A stretch of 64,000 nt of DNA from Oscillospiraceae bacterium (GTDB lineage: Bacteria; Bacillota; Clostridia; Oscillospirales; CAG-272), in assembly GCA_015063585.1 (NCBI GenBank), contig SVTW01000002.1, positions 1 to 64,000 on the forward strand. The letters are read 5' to 3'. The notes beneath the pieces are model-generated. The model was not told where the DNA came from. It was given only the letters and a program-made list of their open reading frames with translations, and ran no database searches. Position 1 is the first letter of the stretch; every line of letters starts with the position of its first letter. Positions 49,494-58,975 of this stretch are shown in pieces. The position numbers and the translations under genes were made by a program.

Positions 49494-50134
49494 TGATAGA
49501 GATTACCGATGCAATGCTTGCCGATCTGCGGGAACGCGTGATGCGGCTGATGTCGCCGAAGCGCTTTCGGCATACGGTTGCCGTTGAGGAAATGGCGGCA
49601 CGGCTTTGCGCTCTGTTTTGCCCCGATTCCACAAACGCCATGCGCGCGGCGGCTCTTTTGCATGACATCACCAAGGAATGCTCTGTTGAGGAGCAGGAAG
49701 CGCTTTGTTGCAAATATGGGCTATCCGTGAGCGAGGGGGACCGCTTGGCACCCAAAACCTTTCACGCGCGAACCGCGGCGGCAATGATTTCCGACGTCTA
49801 TCCCGCGTTCGCACTTCCGGAGGTGATCGAGGCGGTGCGCTGGCATACCACCGGACACGCGAATATGACCTTGACCGAACGCTTGGTCTATCTTGCCGAT
49901 TATATTGACGAATCGCGCACTTTTCCCGCTTGTGTGTTGTTGCGTCGGTATTTCTGGGGCGCGGATCCCGAAAGAATGACGCCCCCTGAGCGTGATGCAC
50001 TTTTGCGCAATACGTTGATCTTATCCTATGATCTGACGATCCGCGATCTGCTCGATGAGGGCAAGCCCACCGCGCCGGACACCGTGAATGCCCGAAATGA
50101 GCTGCTTTTGGAGAAAAAGAACGCTGAGGCTTGA
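49494..50134 (+). CDS. yqeK: YqeK-family HD phosphohydrolase
   Basis: RFRHTVAVEEMAARL, AALLHDITKE, VRWHTTGHANMTLTERLVYLADYI. Confidence 0.92.
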
Positions 50135-50185
50135 TAAAAGCGAATCCTACATATCCATATAAAAATGTGATGGGGTGGGATTGAT

Positions 50186-51193
50186 ATGAAATTTAATATT
50201 AAAAAGAGCATTTTTTGTGTTTTGCTCTTAGGATTGACCGCAATCGGTCTTTCATACGTTTTTGCAACCGCAAATACAGGCACGTCCATTGCCGAGGACT
50301 GTTTATCCGATCCGACGGCATCCGCGGTTTCCGATGCGGATGAGACGGGAAGGATCACGCGCTTTTTGGTTCTCGGAACCGATCGGGCGGCAGGACTGAC
50401 CGATAGCATTATGCTGGTAACGGTCAATGAGAGTGAAAACACCGCAAGTGTTTTGCAGATCCCGCGCGACACCTACGCAAACTATACCGATCATGATTAC
50501 CGAAAACTCAACGGCGCGCTTTCCGCGCTTGGCGAATCACGGATCAAACAGCTATTTTCCGAGGCATTCGGGGTTCGCGTTCACTATTTTGTCATTCTTG
50601 ATCTTTCGGCGTTTGGCACGATCGTGGACGCGATCGGAGGTGTGGATGTTGTCTCCCCTCAGGAAATGCATTACAGCGATCCCACGCAGGGCTTGGAGAT
50701 CCATTTGCCGCAGGGAACCGTTCATTTGGACGGTCATTCTGCCGAACAGTTTATTCGTTACCGTTCGGGATACGCGAATGCCGATCTCGGTCGTTTGGAT
50801 GCGCAAAAGATCTTTTTACGTGCCTTCGCGCAAAAAACGGCTTCACTTTCGCCGCTTGAATTGACGCGCGCTCTCTCAACCGTGCTTACCAAGCTGCAAA
50901 CCGATCTTGATCTGCCGAGTGCGATCCGTATTGTATCGGCACTGAAACGCTGCTCCGCGGAAACCTTTCCAATGGCAACGCTTTCGGGGCAGGCTGTGCA
51001 GGGCGCAAGCGGAGCATGGTATTATGCGGTCAATCGTGCGGGGGCTGCGCGTATGCGCGCGGAATATCTGCTGCCGCGTGCAACCGATGCGGCAGAGTTT
51101 GACCCCAACCGTATCTTTGACAGACCGCAAACCGAACGGTTTCACCGAATTTATATCGCTCCCGAGGCAGATTTGCCTTTGGACGACGCATAA
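50186..51193 (+). CDS. LytR-CpsA-Psr (LCP) family protein
   Basis: RFLVLGTDRAAGLTDSIMLVTVN, LQIPRDTYAN, YRKLNGALS, FIRYRSGYANADLGRLDAQKIFL. Confidence 0.9.
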   Translation: MKFNIKKSIFCVLLLGLTAIGLSYVFATANTGTSIAEDCLSDPTASAVSDADETGRITRFLVLGTDRAAGLTDSIMLVTVNESENTASVLQIPRDTYANYTDHDYRKLNGALSALGESRIKQLFSEAFGVRVHYFVILDLSAFGTIVDAIGGVDVVSPQEMHYSDPTQGLEIHLPQGTVHLDGHSAEQFIRYRSGYANADLGRLDAQKIFLRAFAQKTASLSPLELTRALSTVLTKLQTDLDLPSAIRIVSALKRCSAETFPMATLSGQAVQGASGAWYYAVNRAGAARMRAEYLLPRATDAAEFDPNRIFDRPQTERFHRIYIAPEADLPLDDA

Positions 51194-51213
51194 GAAAGAA
51201 AGGACCCTATCGA

Positions 51214-51627
51214 ATGGAAGAAATGTTACAGCAGCAGCTGCCCTCGCTGGAGGGCGCAACTCCCGAGGAACTCGCACACGCGATCTTTGACGTGCTCGAT
51301 GCCAAAAAAGCACAAAACATCAAGGTCTTGCACGTTGAGGACCAAACTGTGATCACCGATTATTTTGTAATCTGCACGGGTAATTCGTCCACGCAGGTCA
51401 AATCTCTTGGCGGCGAGGTTGAATATAAGCTCGGCTTGCGCGGGGTTGATCCCGTTCATTTTGAAGGACGTGATAACAATGGTTGGATCGTAATAGATTA
51501 CAGCTCGGTTATCGTTCATATATTCAGTCGCGAGAACCGCGATTTTTACAAATTGGAAAAACTGTACGGAGATTCGCAAGAGATCGTCTTCATGGGAATC
51601 GACGACAAGATTGGAGAACAGCAATGA
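51214..51627 (+). CDS. rsfS: Ribosome silencing factor
   Basis: DYFVICTGNSSTQVKSLGGEVEYKL; GWIVIDYSSVIVHIFSRENRDFYKLEKLYGD. Confidence 0.95.
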   Translation: MEEMLQQQLPSLEGATPEELAHAIFDVLDAKKAQNIKVLHVEDQTVITDYFVICTGNSSTQVKSLGGEVEYKLGLRGVDPVHFEGRDNNGWIVIDYSSVIVHIFSRENRDFYKLEKLYGDSQEIVFMGIDDKIGEQQ

Positions 51628-54026
51628 AATACGATTTTAAAAACATTGAGGAAAAATGGCAAAAGCGTTGGGACGAGGCAGGCGCGTTCCGCGCGGAGGA
51701 TTTTTCGGACAAGCCCAAATACTATAACCTGGTTGAATTCCCGTATCCGAGCGGACACGGCATGCACGTTGGCCACATCAAGGCTTATTCGGGCTTGGAG
51801 GTCGTTTCGAGAAAGAGAAGAATGCAGGGCTACAACGTTCTGTTTCCCATTGGATTTGATGCATACGGACTTCCCACCGAAAACACCGCGATCAAGGATA
51901 ATCTTCACCCCAGAGTGGTAACAGACCGCAACATTGAGAAATTTACATCTCAGCTTAAGCGCGTCGGTTTTTCCTTTGATTGGTCGCGCGTGGTTGACAC
52001 CACGGAGGAAAACTACTACCGTTGGACGCAGTGGATCTTCCTCAAAATGTTTGAAAAGGGCTTGGTGTTCCGTGACACCGCACTGGTAAACTACTGCCCG
52101 AGCTGTAAGGTCGTACTTTCCAACGAGGATTCGCAGGGCGGTAAATGCGACATCTGTAAGAGTGATATCGTGCAGAAATCCAAAACCGTTTGGTATCTGC
52201 GCATTACCGAGTATGCCGACAAGCTTTTGGAGGGCTTGGATCGCGTGGACTATCTGCCCAACGTCAAGCAACAGCAGGTCAACTGGATCGGCAAATCCAC
52301 GGGTGCGTTTGTAAACTTCAAGCTCAAGGAGATCGAGGAGTCGCTTCGCATCTACACCACCCGTCCCGATACACTTTTCGGAGTTACCTTTATGGTGATC
52401 GCTCCCGAGCATCCGATCATTGAGGCAAACCGTGACCGCATTGCCAATATGGATGCGCTTGACGCATACCGTGAGGAATGCGCAAAGAAGACCGAATTTG
52501 AGCGTACTCAGCTTGTAAAGGATAAGACCGGTGTTTGCATTGACGGTTTGACCGCGATCAATCCCGTGAGCGGCAAGGAAATTCCGATCTATATCTCGGA
52601 TTACGTTATGATGGGTTACGGCACGGGCGCGATCATGGCGGTTCCCGCACATGACGAGCGTGACTGGGCATTCGCGAAGAAATTCGGGATCGATATCATT
52701 GAGGTCATCAAGGGTGGCGATATTGAAAAGGCTGCCTATGCGGGTGACGGTGAAATGGTCAATTCGGCTTTCCTCAACGGTTACACCAACAAAAAGGATT
52801 CGATCGCGCGTATGCTTGAGCACTTGGAGGCAGAGGGCATTGGTGAGCGCGGTGTGCAGTATAAGATGAAGGATTGGGCATTCAACCGCCAAAGATATTG
52901 GGGAGAGCCGATTCCGATCGTGCACTGTCCTTGCTGCGGCATTGTTCCTGTTCCTTATGAGGAGCTGCCGCTCCGTTTGCCCGAAGTGAAAAACTTTGAG
53001 CCCGGAGAGGGCGGCGAGAGCCCGCTTGCAAAGATTGATGCTTACGTCAACTGCAAATGTCCCAAATGCGGAAAGGACGCAAAGCGCGAAACCGACACTA
53101 TGCCGCAATGGGCAGGATCCTCGTGGTATTTCCTCCGCTATATTGATCCGCACAATGACCAAGCCTTTGCCGATCCCGAAAAGCTGAAATATTGGATGCC
53201 GATCGATTGGTACAACGGCGGTATGGAGCACGTAACGCGACATATGATCTATTCGCGTTTTTGGCATAAATTCCTCTACGATCTCGGCGTTGTTCCATGC
53301 GATGAGCCTTACGCAAAGCGCACCGCGCAGGGCTTGATCCTCGGTCCGGACGGTGAGAAGATGTCCAAATCCAAGGGCAACGTGGTGGATCCGAATGACG
53401 TGGTTGATCTTTACGGTGCTGACGTGCTCCGTACTTACGTGCTCTTTATGGGCGACTACGGAAGTGCCGCACCTTGGAACGAAAGCTCGATGAAGGGCTG
53501 CAAGCGATTCCTGGAACGTATTGCCGATCTGTTTGATATGGCAAAGGGCGAGGGGGTTACGCCCAAGCTTGAAACAGCGTTCCACAAGACGGTTAAAAAG
53601 GTGTCGCTTGACATTGAAGACCTGAAGTTTAACACGGCAATCGCATCTATGATGGCGTTGATCAACGAGATCTATGAAGTTGGAAGCCTGACACGTGATG
53701 AGATGAAAACGCTTGTTCGTCTGATTTGTCCCTTTGCACCGCACTTGGCGGAGGAGCTTTGGGAAATGCTCGGCGGGGAAGGTCTCTGCTCGCTTGCCGC
53801 ATGGCCCGAATGGGACGAAAACAAAACGGTTGACAGCACGGTAGAGGTTGCGGTGCAGATCAACGGTAAGGTTCGCGGAACCGTTTCGTTGCCGCTCAAC
53901 TGCCCGAAGGACGATGCCATTGCGCTGGCAAAGGCAGATCCCAAGATCGCCGCCGCAATTGAAGGGAAAACGGTGGTGAAAGAGATCAGTGTTCCCAACA
54001 AGATTATTAATATTGTTGTAAAATAA
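51624..54026 (+). CDS. leuS: Leucyl-tRNA synthetase
   Basis: FPYPSGHGMHVGHIKAY (HIGH-like), KMSKSKGNVVDP; AWPEWDE. Confidence 0.98.
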   Translation: MKYDFKNIEEKWQKRWDEAGAFRAEDFSDKPKYYNLVEFPYPSGHGMHVGHIKAYSGLEVVSRKRRMQGYNVLFPIGFDAYGLPTENTAIKDNLHPRVVTDRNIEKFTSQLKRVGFSFDWSRVVDTTEENYYRWTQWIFLKMFEKGLVFRDTALVNYCPSCKVVLSNEDSQGGKCDICKSDIVQKSKTVWYLRITEYADKLLEGLDRVDYLPNVKQQQVNWIGKSTGAFVNFKLKEIEESLRIYTTRPDTLFGVTFMVIAPEHPIIEANRDRIANMDALDAYREECAKKTEFERTQLVKDKTGVCIDGLTAINPVSGKEIPIYISDYVMMGYGTGAIMAVPAHDERDWAFAKKFGIDIIEVIKGGDIEKAAYAGDGEMVNSAFLNGYTNKKDSIARMLEHLEAEGIGERGVQYKMKDWAFNRQRYWGEPIPIVHCPCCGIVPVPYEELPLRLPEVKNFEPGEGGESPLAKIDAYVNCKCPKCGKDAKRETDTMPQWAGSSWYFLRYIDPHNDQAFADPEKLKYWMPIDWYNGGMEHVTRHMIYSRFWHKFLYDLGVVPCDEPYAKRTAQGLILGPDGEKMSKSKGNVVDPNDVVDLYGADVLRTYVLFMGDYGSAAPWNESSMKGCKRFLERIADLFDMAKGEGVTPKLETAFHKTVKKVSLDIEDLKFNTAIASMMALINEIYEVGSLTRDEMKTLVRLICPFAPHLAEELWEMLGGEGLCSLAAWPEWDENKTVDSTVEVAVQINGKVRGTVSLPLNCPKDDAIALAKADPKIAAAIEGKTVVKEISVPNKIINIVVK

Positions 54027-54094
54027 AAATAAAACAGAGAGGGAAGCGTTCGTTTGAAAAAGCTTCCTTCTCCGTTATAGAGGGAGGGGTGTTG

Positions 54095-54715
54095 ATGAAT
54101 TATCAGATCGCGATCTATTCAACCGACGAAATTTTTTCACGCATGATCGAGCTGGAGTTTTTGTTTCTCGGAAAAAGCGTATTTCGTGCCGCGCAGGCAG
54201 AGGAGCACGTCTTTTCGGATACCGTGATTTTGGATCTTGATACCGCAACGCCGCCCCCCTCCGATTGCTATCGCCGCATGATCGGTTTTACCAACACCAC
54301 CGCGCTCTCGGCAGACGACGCGCGACGGAAATGCTCGATGATCCTGCACCGTCCGTTTGAGATTCGGCTGTTACGAAGCGAGGTGCTGGGAGAGAACTTT
54401 GTTGAAACGGCAAGGGGATCGCTGATACAGCCGCCCAAAAACGGATCAAGGCGCTTACAAATAAAACGAACAGAGAGCTGTGTTTCGGTGGACGGTGTCA
54501 ATATTTCTCTCAGTCCGCGTGAGCTTGACGTAATGGAGCTCATGCTTGCAAGCAGAGGCGAGCCTGTTTCACGCACCGCCATTTCCGAACGGATCGGCGA
54601 ATCGAGCGCAAATAAGGCGGACGTTTATATCTGCTATCTGCGCCGCAAATTTGAGGCGGCGGTGGGGGATCGCTTGATCGCAACCGTGCGCGGAAAAGGA
54701 TACCGGATATCATGA
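54095..54715 (+). CDS. Winged-helix (OmpR/PhoB-type) transcriptional regulator with degenerate receiver-like N-terminus
   Basis: LSPRELDVMELMLASRGEPVSRTAISERI...VYICYLRRKFEAAVGDRLIATVRGKGYRI. Confidence 0.75.
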   Translation: MNYQIAIYSTDEIFSRMIELEFLFLGKSVFRAAQAEEHVFSDTVILDLDTATPPPSDCYRRMIGFTNTTALSADDARRKCSMILHRPFEIRLLRSEVLGENFVETARGSLIQPPKNGSRRLQIKRTESCVSVDGVNISLSPRELDVMELMLASRGEPVSRTAISERIGESSANKADVYICYLRRKFEAAVGDRLIATVRGKGYRIS

Positions 54716-54734
54716 TGTGAAAGGAGAAAATGGC

Positions 54735-56075
54735 GTGAAGGATTTTGTAATTGAGAATCAAAGATTGATCGCGTACAATGGAAAAAGCAAAGATCTGATT
54801 ATCCCAAACGGTGTTATCGAGATCGAGTTTCAGCTCTTTCGGGGGTCAACTGAGGTTGAGCGTGTGGCACTTCCGGGATCGTTATCCACGGTTGAAATGG
54901 GGAGCTTTCAGGACTGCACGTCACTCAAAAGCGCAGTACTGTTCGAGGGGATCAAAAAAGTGGATTGGTACGCGTTTCGGGACTGTAGTTCCCTGGAGGA
55001 GCTTTCGCTTCCCGATAGCTTGGAGGAGTTTGATGCAGAAGCCATTTTAGACTGTAAAAAACTTCGTTATAACGAATACGCAGGCGGAAAATATCTCGGC
55101 AATGAGAAAAATCCATACGTTGTTTTGGTCTCAGCGTCGGATAAGGATATGGATGCCTTTGAGATCCATCCGAATACGAGGGTGATTTTGGACGAGGTTT
55201 TTGCGGACTGCAAATATTTAAAACAGATCGTCCTTCCAAACGGTGTCAAGCGAATCAATTATTCCACGTTTCGGGGATGTGGATCCTTGGAAACCGTTCA
55301 ATTTCCGCAATCTCTGAATGAGATCGGTCTGAACGCATTTGAGCATTGCAGCGCGCTGACACGGATTGATCTGCCCGAAACGCTGAAAAGGATCGAAGCA
55401 CACGCCTTTGACGGTTGCGCCAAATTGAAAGACGTTCTCATTCCAAGCGCAATTGAAATGATCGGGGAAAAAGCCTTTGGGTATTGCCCACAGCTTTGCT
55501 ATAACGAATATGCAGGCGGAAAATACCTCGGAAATGCTGAAAATCCGTTCGCGGTCCTTGCCGAAATCGCTCCTTGCACCGCAGAGCGGTTTTCCATTCA
55601 TGAGGACGCGCGAATCATTATGGACTGCGTATTTAGCGGTTGTAAAACCTTGAAGCAGGTTACGCTCCCACAAGGCATACGGCAAATCGGAGACCAAGCC
55701 TTTTGCGATTGCACCGCTTTGACGGAAATGCATTTTCCGGAGGGACTGCGCGAAATCGGGGCAAGCGCCTTTGTAAGTTGCTCGTCCTTGGTTTCCATCA
55801 CCTTGCCGATGAAAGGCACCACGATTTGCGAGAACGCATTTGAGGGCTGTAGCGCGCTCGAACGGTTGGAGATCCACTGCAATTCGATTTGGGATTACGC
55901 TTTTTGCGATTGCACGTCGCTCAAGAGCGTGACAATTTCCGAAGGATCGAAATGGATAGGGGAGGGGATCTTCTGCGGTTGCTCAGAGATTACCGATGTA
56001 TTCCTGCCGGCAGGACTTTCATTGCCGGACGATTGCTTTGAGGATTGTGAAAACGTTACCTTTCATGAGCAATAA
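54735..56075 (+). CDS. BspA-type leucine-rich repeat (LRR_5) protein
   Basis: Repeated FxxCxxLxxVxLPxxLxxIGxxAF units; RBS AAAGGAG upstream of GTG 54735. Confidence 0.85.
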   Translation: MKDFVIENQRLIAYNGKSKDLIIPNGVIEIEFQLFRGSTEVERVALPGSLSTVEMGSFQDCTSLKSAVLFEGIKKVDWYAFRDCSSLEELSLPDSLEEFDAEAILDCKKLRYNEYAGGKYLGNEKNPYVVLVSASDKDMDAFEIHPNTRVILDEVFADCKYLKQIVLPNGVKRINYSTFRGCGSLETVQFPQSLNEIGLNAFEHCSALTRIDLPETLKRIEAHAFDGCAKLKDVLIPSAIEMIGEKAFGYCPQLCYNEYAGGKYLGNAENPFAVLAEIAPCTAERFSIHEDARIIMDCVFSGCKTLKQVTLPQGIRQIGDQAFCDCTALTEMHFPEGLREIGASAFVSCSSLVSITLPMKGTTICENAFEGCSALERLEIHCNSIWDYAFCDCTSLKSVTISEGSKWIGEGIFCGCSEITDVFLPAGLSLPDDCFEDCENVTFHEQ

Positions 56076-56078
56076 AAA

Positions 56079-56119
56079 ACACACGCGGAACAGATTTTCT
56101 GTTCCGCGTGTGTTTTTTT
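56079..56119 (+). terminator. Terminator after LRR gene
   Basis: ACACACGCGGAACAG-attt-tCTGTTCCGCGTGTGTTTTTTT. Confidence 0.88.
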
Positions 56120-56151
56120 ATTTGTAGATGTTTTTTGATAAATTATCAATC

Positions 56152-56916
56152 TTAGCCCATCAGGTCGCTCATATCGAGGTATTCATCCGCATCAGCAGGA
56201 GCCTCGATCGTGGGAGCAGTGGTAATGTCCTTGAACTCATAAACAACGGTTGCTTTTGCAGCCATGCCGTCAGCATCGGTTGCTTCCTCGGTGGGAACGA
56301 TCTCAAGATCCATAGCCATCTTGATCAGCTTGCCGCTCTTATCAAAGGTAAGGGTAACGTCAAACTTTTCAACCTTGATTTCATCGTCATCGCCAAAGAG
56401 CGAGCCGAGAACGCTGTCTGCAAAGTACTTCTTGCTGTCCTCACCTGCAAGTGCGATGGTAAAGAACTTGTTGTCGCCGTCTTTTTCGATCTTAACGTCC
56501 TTCAAAAGCTCTTCGGTCAGCTCAGGGAGAGCAACCTCACCGGTGTCATAATCTTCTGCGAACTCATCGGCGCTAACTTCCATCTTCATCTTGCCGCCGA
56601 GCTCACCCATATCCATGTACATAACGCCATCAACGTAGAGGATCGTGTTTTCCATGGTTTCGCCGTCCATATCGACCTTGGTTACCATAGAGAGGTTCTC
56701 GCCATTTGCCTTCATATCCATCTCGATCTTCTGCTCCATGGCTTCGTCGCCACCGGTGATTTCGAGGTCGATCGTAACCTTCGCGTCAACACCGTTTGCC
56801 GCAGTCATAGCTTCGTTTGCAGCGGTATAGAGCGAATAGGGGGTTTCTTTTTTGCAGGAAGCAAAGGAAAAGAGGCAAACAATTGCCAGAACCAAAATCA
56901 AAATGCGTTTTTTCAT
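56152..56916 (-). CDS. Lipoprotein (LppX/DUF6612-like)
   Basis: MKKRILILVLAIVCLFSFASCKKE lipobox; long acidic beta-rich body. Confidence 0.7.
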   Translation of the reverse strand: MKKRILILVLAIVCLFSFASCKKETPYSLYTAANEAMTAANGVDAKVTIDLEITGGDEAMEQKIEMDMKANGENLSMVTKVDMDGETMENTILYVDGVMYMDMGELGGKMKMEVSADEFAEDYDTGEVALPELTEELLKDVKIEKDGDNKFFTIALAGEDSKKYFADSVLGSLFGDDDEIKVEKFDVTLTFDKSGKLIKMAMDLEIVPTEEATDADGMAAKATVVYEFKDITTAPTIEAPADADEYLDMSDLMG

Positions 56917-56968
56917 GTCTTTCGTCCTTTCTTTCCCCGTTTGTTTTTTTATTTTTTGGGGTACTATC

Positions 56969-56997
56969 ATTTTAGCACAGAAATGTGAAAATGTCAA
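56969..56997 (-). promoter_or_regulatory. Promoter for lipoprotein: TTGACA-17-TAAAAT
   Basis: -35 56997-56992, -10 56974-56969. Confidence 0.7.
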
Positions 56998-57049
56998 TCC
57001 TTTTTTCATTTTTTCTTTTTTTTGTAGGGAGCGATAAAGCGTTGACCGG

Positions 57050-58105
57050 TCAGGAAATAATTCCGCCGCCAATTACACAATTGCCATCGTACATCACAAC
57101 CGACTGCCCGGGGGAAATGGCCCGCTGCGGTTCATCAAAGTGAAGGAGCAGACGGTCCTCGTCGATCTGCTCTGCCGTGGCGCGGGCGGGAGATGCCTTG
57201 TATCGGATCTTTGCCTCCACGCGAATGGGGACGTTTATGCGGTCGGCGGCAATCAGGTTGATGCGGTGCGCTACAAGCTCCCGACGGAACAGTGCGTCAT
57301 TGTCACCAAGCGTTACGGTATTGGTCTTTGCATTTTTCTCACAAACGTAGGTGGGTTTTCCAAAGGCTATTCCCAAGCCCTTGCGTTGACCGATGGTATA
57401 CCGCAGGTGGCCCTCGTGTTTTCCGAGAATATTGCCTTCAAGATCGATGAAATTACCGGAGGGGAATTTTAACCCCGTAATGCGTTCAATAAATCCAACG
57501 TAGTCGCCGTCGGGGATAAAGCAGATGTCCTGACTGTCCCTGCGTTCGGCGTTGCAAAAGCCGTTTGCGAGTGCCAATTCGCGGATCTCGTTTTTGGTCA
57601 TGGAGCCAAGAGGAAAGAGCGTATGCGCGAGTTGATCCTGCGTGAGCTGCCACAAAACGTAGGATTGATCCTTGGAGTCGTCCACGGCACGGATCAGCTG
57701 ATAACGCCCGTTGCCGTCTCGTTCAATGCGCGCGTAATGTCCCGTTGCAATTTTTTCACAGCCTTCTGCTTGCGCAAGCGAGAGCAAATGCCCGAACTTC
57801 ATGGTACTGTTGCAGACCACGCAAGGATTCGGGGTTATCCCTTCCAGATAGCTTTGAATAAAATAATCGATCACGTGTTGGCGAAATGCCTCGGAGCAAT
57901 CATAAGTCATAAAGGGGATCGAGAGTAGATCTGCGATGCGGCGGGCATCGCGTCCGTCCTCTTTCGGGGTAATTCCGATCTGTTCGGGGGAAAACAGCGA
58001 CATCATTGCGCCCATGCAATCATAGCCCTGCTGTTTGAGGAGCCATGCCGCCACGCTGCTGTCCACACCGCCGCTCATGGCGATCATGATTTTTTCTTTC
58101 GTCAT
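57050..58105 (-). CDS. mnmA: tRNA-specific 2-thiouridylase
   Basis: IMIAMSGGVDSSVAAWLLKQQGYD; NPCVVCNSTMKFGHLL; GHYARIERD; RRDSQDICFIPDGDY. Confidence 0.96.
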   Translation of the reverse strand: MTKEKIMIAMSGGVDSSVAAWLLKQQGYDCMGAMMSLFSPEQIGITPKEDGRDARRIADLLSIPFMTYDCSEAFRQHVIDYFIQSYLEGITPNPCVVCNSTMKFGHLLSLAQAEGCEKIATGHYARIERDGNGRYQLIRAVDDSKDQSYVLWQLTQDQLAHTLFPLGSMTKNEIRELALANGFCNAERRDSQDICFIPDGDYVGFIERITGLKFPSGNFIDLEGNILGKHEGHLRYTIGQRKGLGIAFGKPTYVCEKNAKTNTVTLGDNDALFRRELVAHRINLIAADRINVPIRVEAKIRYKASPARATAEQIDEDRLLLHFDEPQRAISPGQSVVMYDGNCVIGGGIIS

Positions 58106-58127
58106 GCGTATCCTCCTTTTTAAAAGA

Positions 58128-58631
58128 TCAGTCATTCCATGTGTACGCGGTCAGGTTTCCCGTTCCCTGCAAGCCTTCAAAATTTCCCTGCCGCAGAATT
58201 TCATAAACGGCAACCGCCACTGTATTGGAGAGATTGAGGGAGCGCAGTCCTTCCCGCATCGGAAGACGCACGCAGGTATCGGGATTTTTCAGAAGCAGCT
58301 CCTCGGGCAGTCCTTTTGTTTCCTTGCCAAACATAATAAAAACAGGGGAGGGGTAGGAGATCTCGGTATAAACGTGACGTGCTTTGGTGGTAAAATAAAA
58401 CACCTTGGCATCGGGATTTTTTTGATAAAAATCCTCCAACCCATCGTAATAGGTGATATCGAGATGGTGCCAATAGTCAAGTCCTGCACGTTTGAGCTTT
58501 TTATCGTCGATGGTAAACCCGAGCGGGCGGATCAGATGGAGTGCCGCGCCCGTAGCGGCGCAGGTACGCGCGATGTTTCCCGTATTTTGCGGAATTTCGG
58601 GTTCGTGGAGTACAATATTGATTGATTTCAT
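58128..58631 (-). CDS. trmL: tRNA (cytidine/uridine-2'-O-)-methyltransferase, TrmL-like
   Basis: INIVLHEPEIPQNTGNIARTCAATGAALHLIRPLGF; FGKETKGLPEELL; LRSLNLSNTVAVAVYE. Confidence 0.93.
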   Translation of the reverse strand: MKSINIVLHEPEIPQNTGNIARTCAATGAALHLIRPLGFTIDDKKLKRAGLDYWHHLDITYYDGLEDFYQKNPDAKVFYFTTKARHVYTEISYPSPVFIMFGKETKGLPEELLLKNPDTCVRLPMREGLRSLNLSNTVAVAVYEILRQGNFEGLQGTGNLTAYTWND

Positions 58632-58679
58632 GGAATCAAACAGCCTTTCTGATAGGTTTTTCGGATAGTAGACGGATAC

Positions 58680-58708
58680 ATGATAGCACATTTTTCTATT
58701 TTGTGCAA
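58680..58708 (-). promoter_or_regulatory. Promoter for trmL-mnmA: TTGCAC-17-TATCAT
   Basis: -35 58708-58703, -10 58685-58680. Confidence 0.65.
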
Positions 58709-58975
58709 GAGAAAAGAATAAAATTTACAATTTCTAATATATTTTTATCTAAAATTATAGTATAATAAAATCAATATTATAAAATGGCGGAGTTTTTAAA
58801 TCTGAGCCGATCGGGTCCCATGTTTTTAAAAATTTAAAAAAACAACGGGGATTCAACCAATCGGTGATTGCAAAACGTAAGTGCATGTGATATGATAATC
58901 GCAGTGCCGGATCCGCCGAAAGATCGCACCGTTTTCCTTCCTCGGTGCGATAGGGAAAAGAAAGGATCGACCGTT

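Noticed and set aside
51100-51640. T-box leader for leuS
   Set aside because: leuS starts inside the rsfS stop codon within an operon; no T-box consensus or specifier stem seen
51546-53744. 732-aa ORF antisense to leuS
   Set aside because: Antisense shadow of leuS
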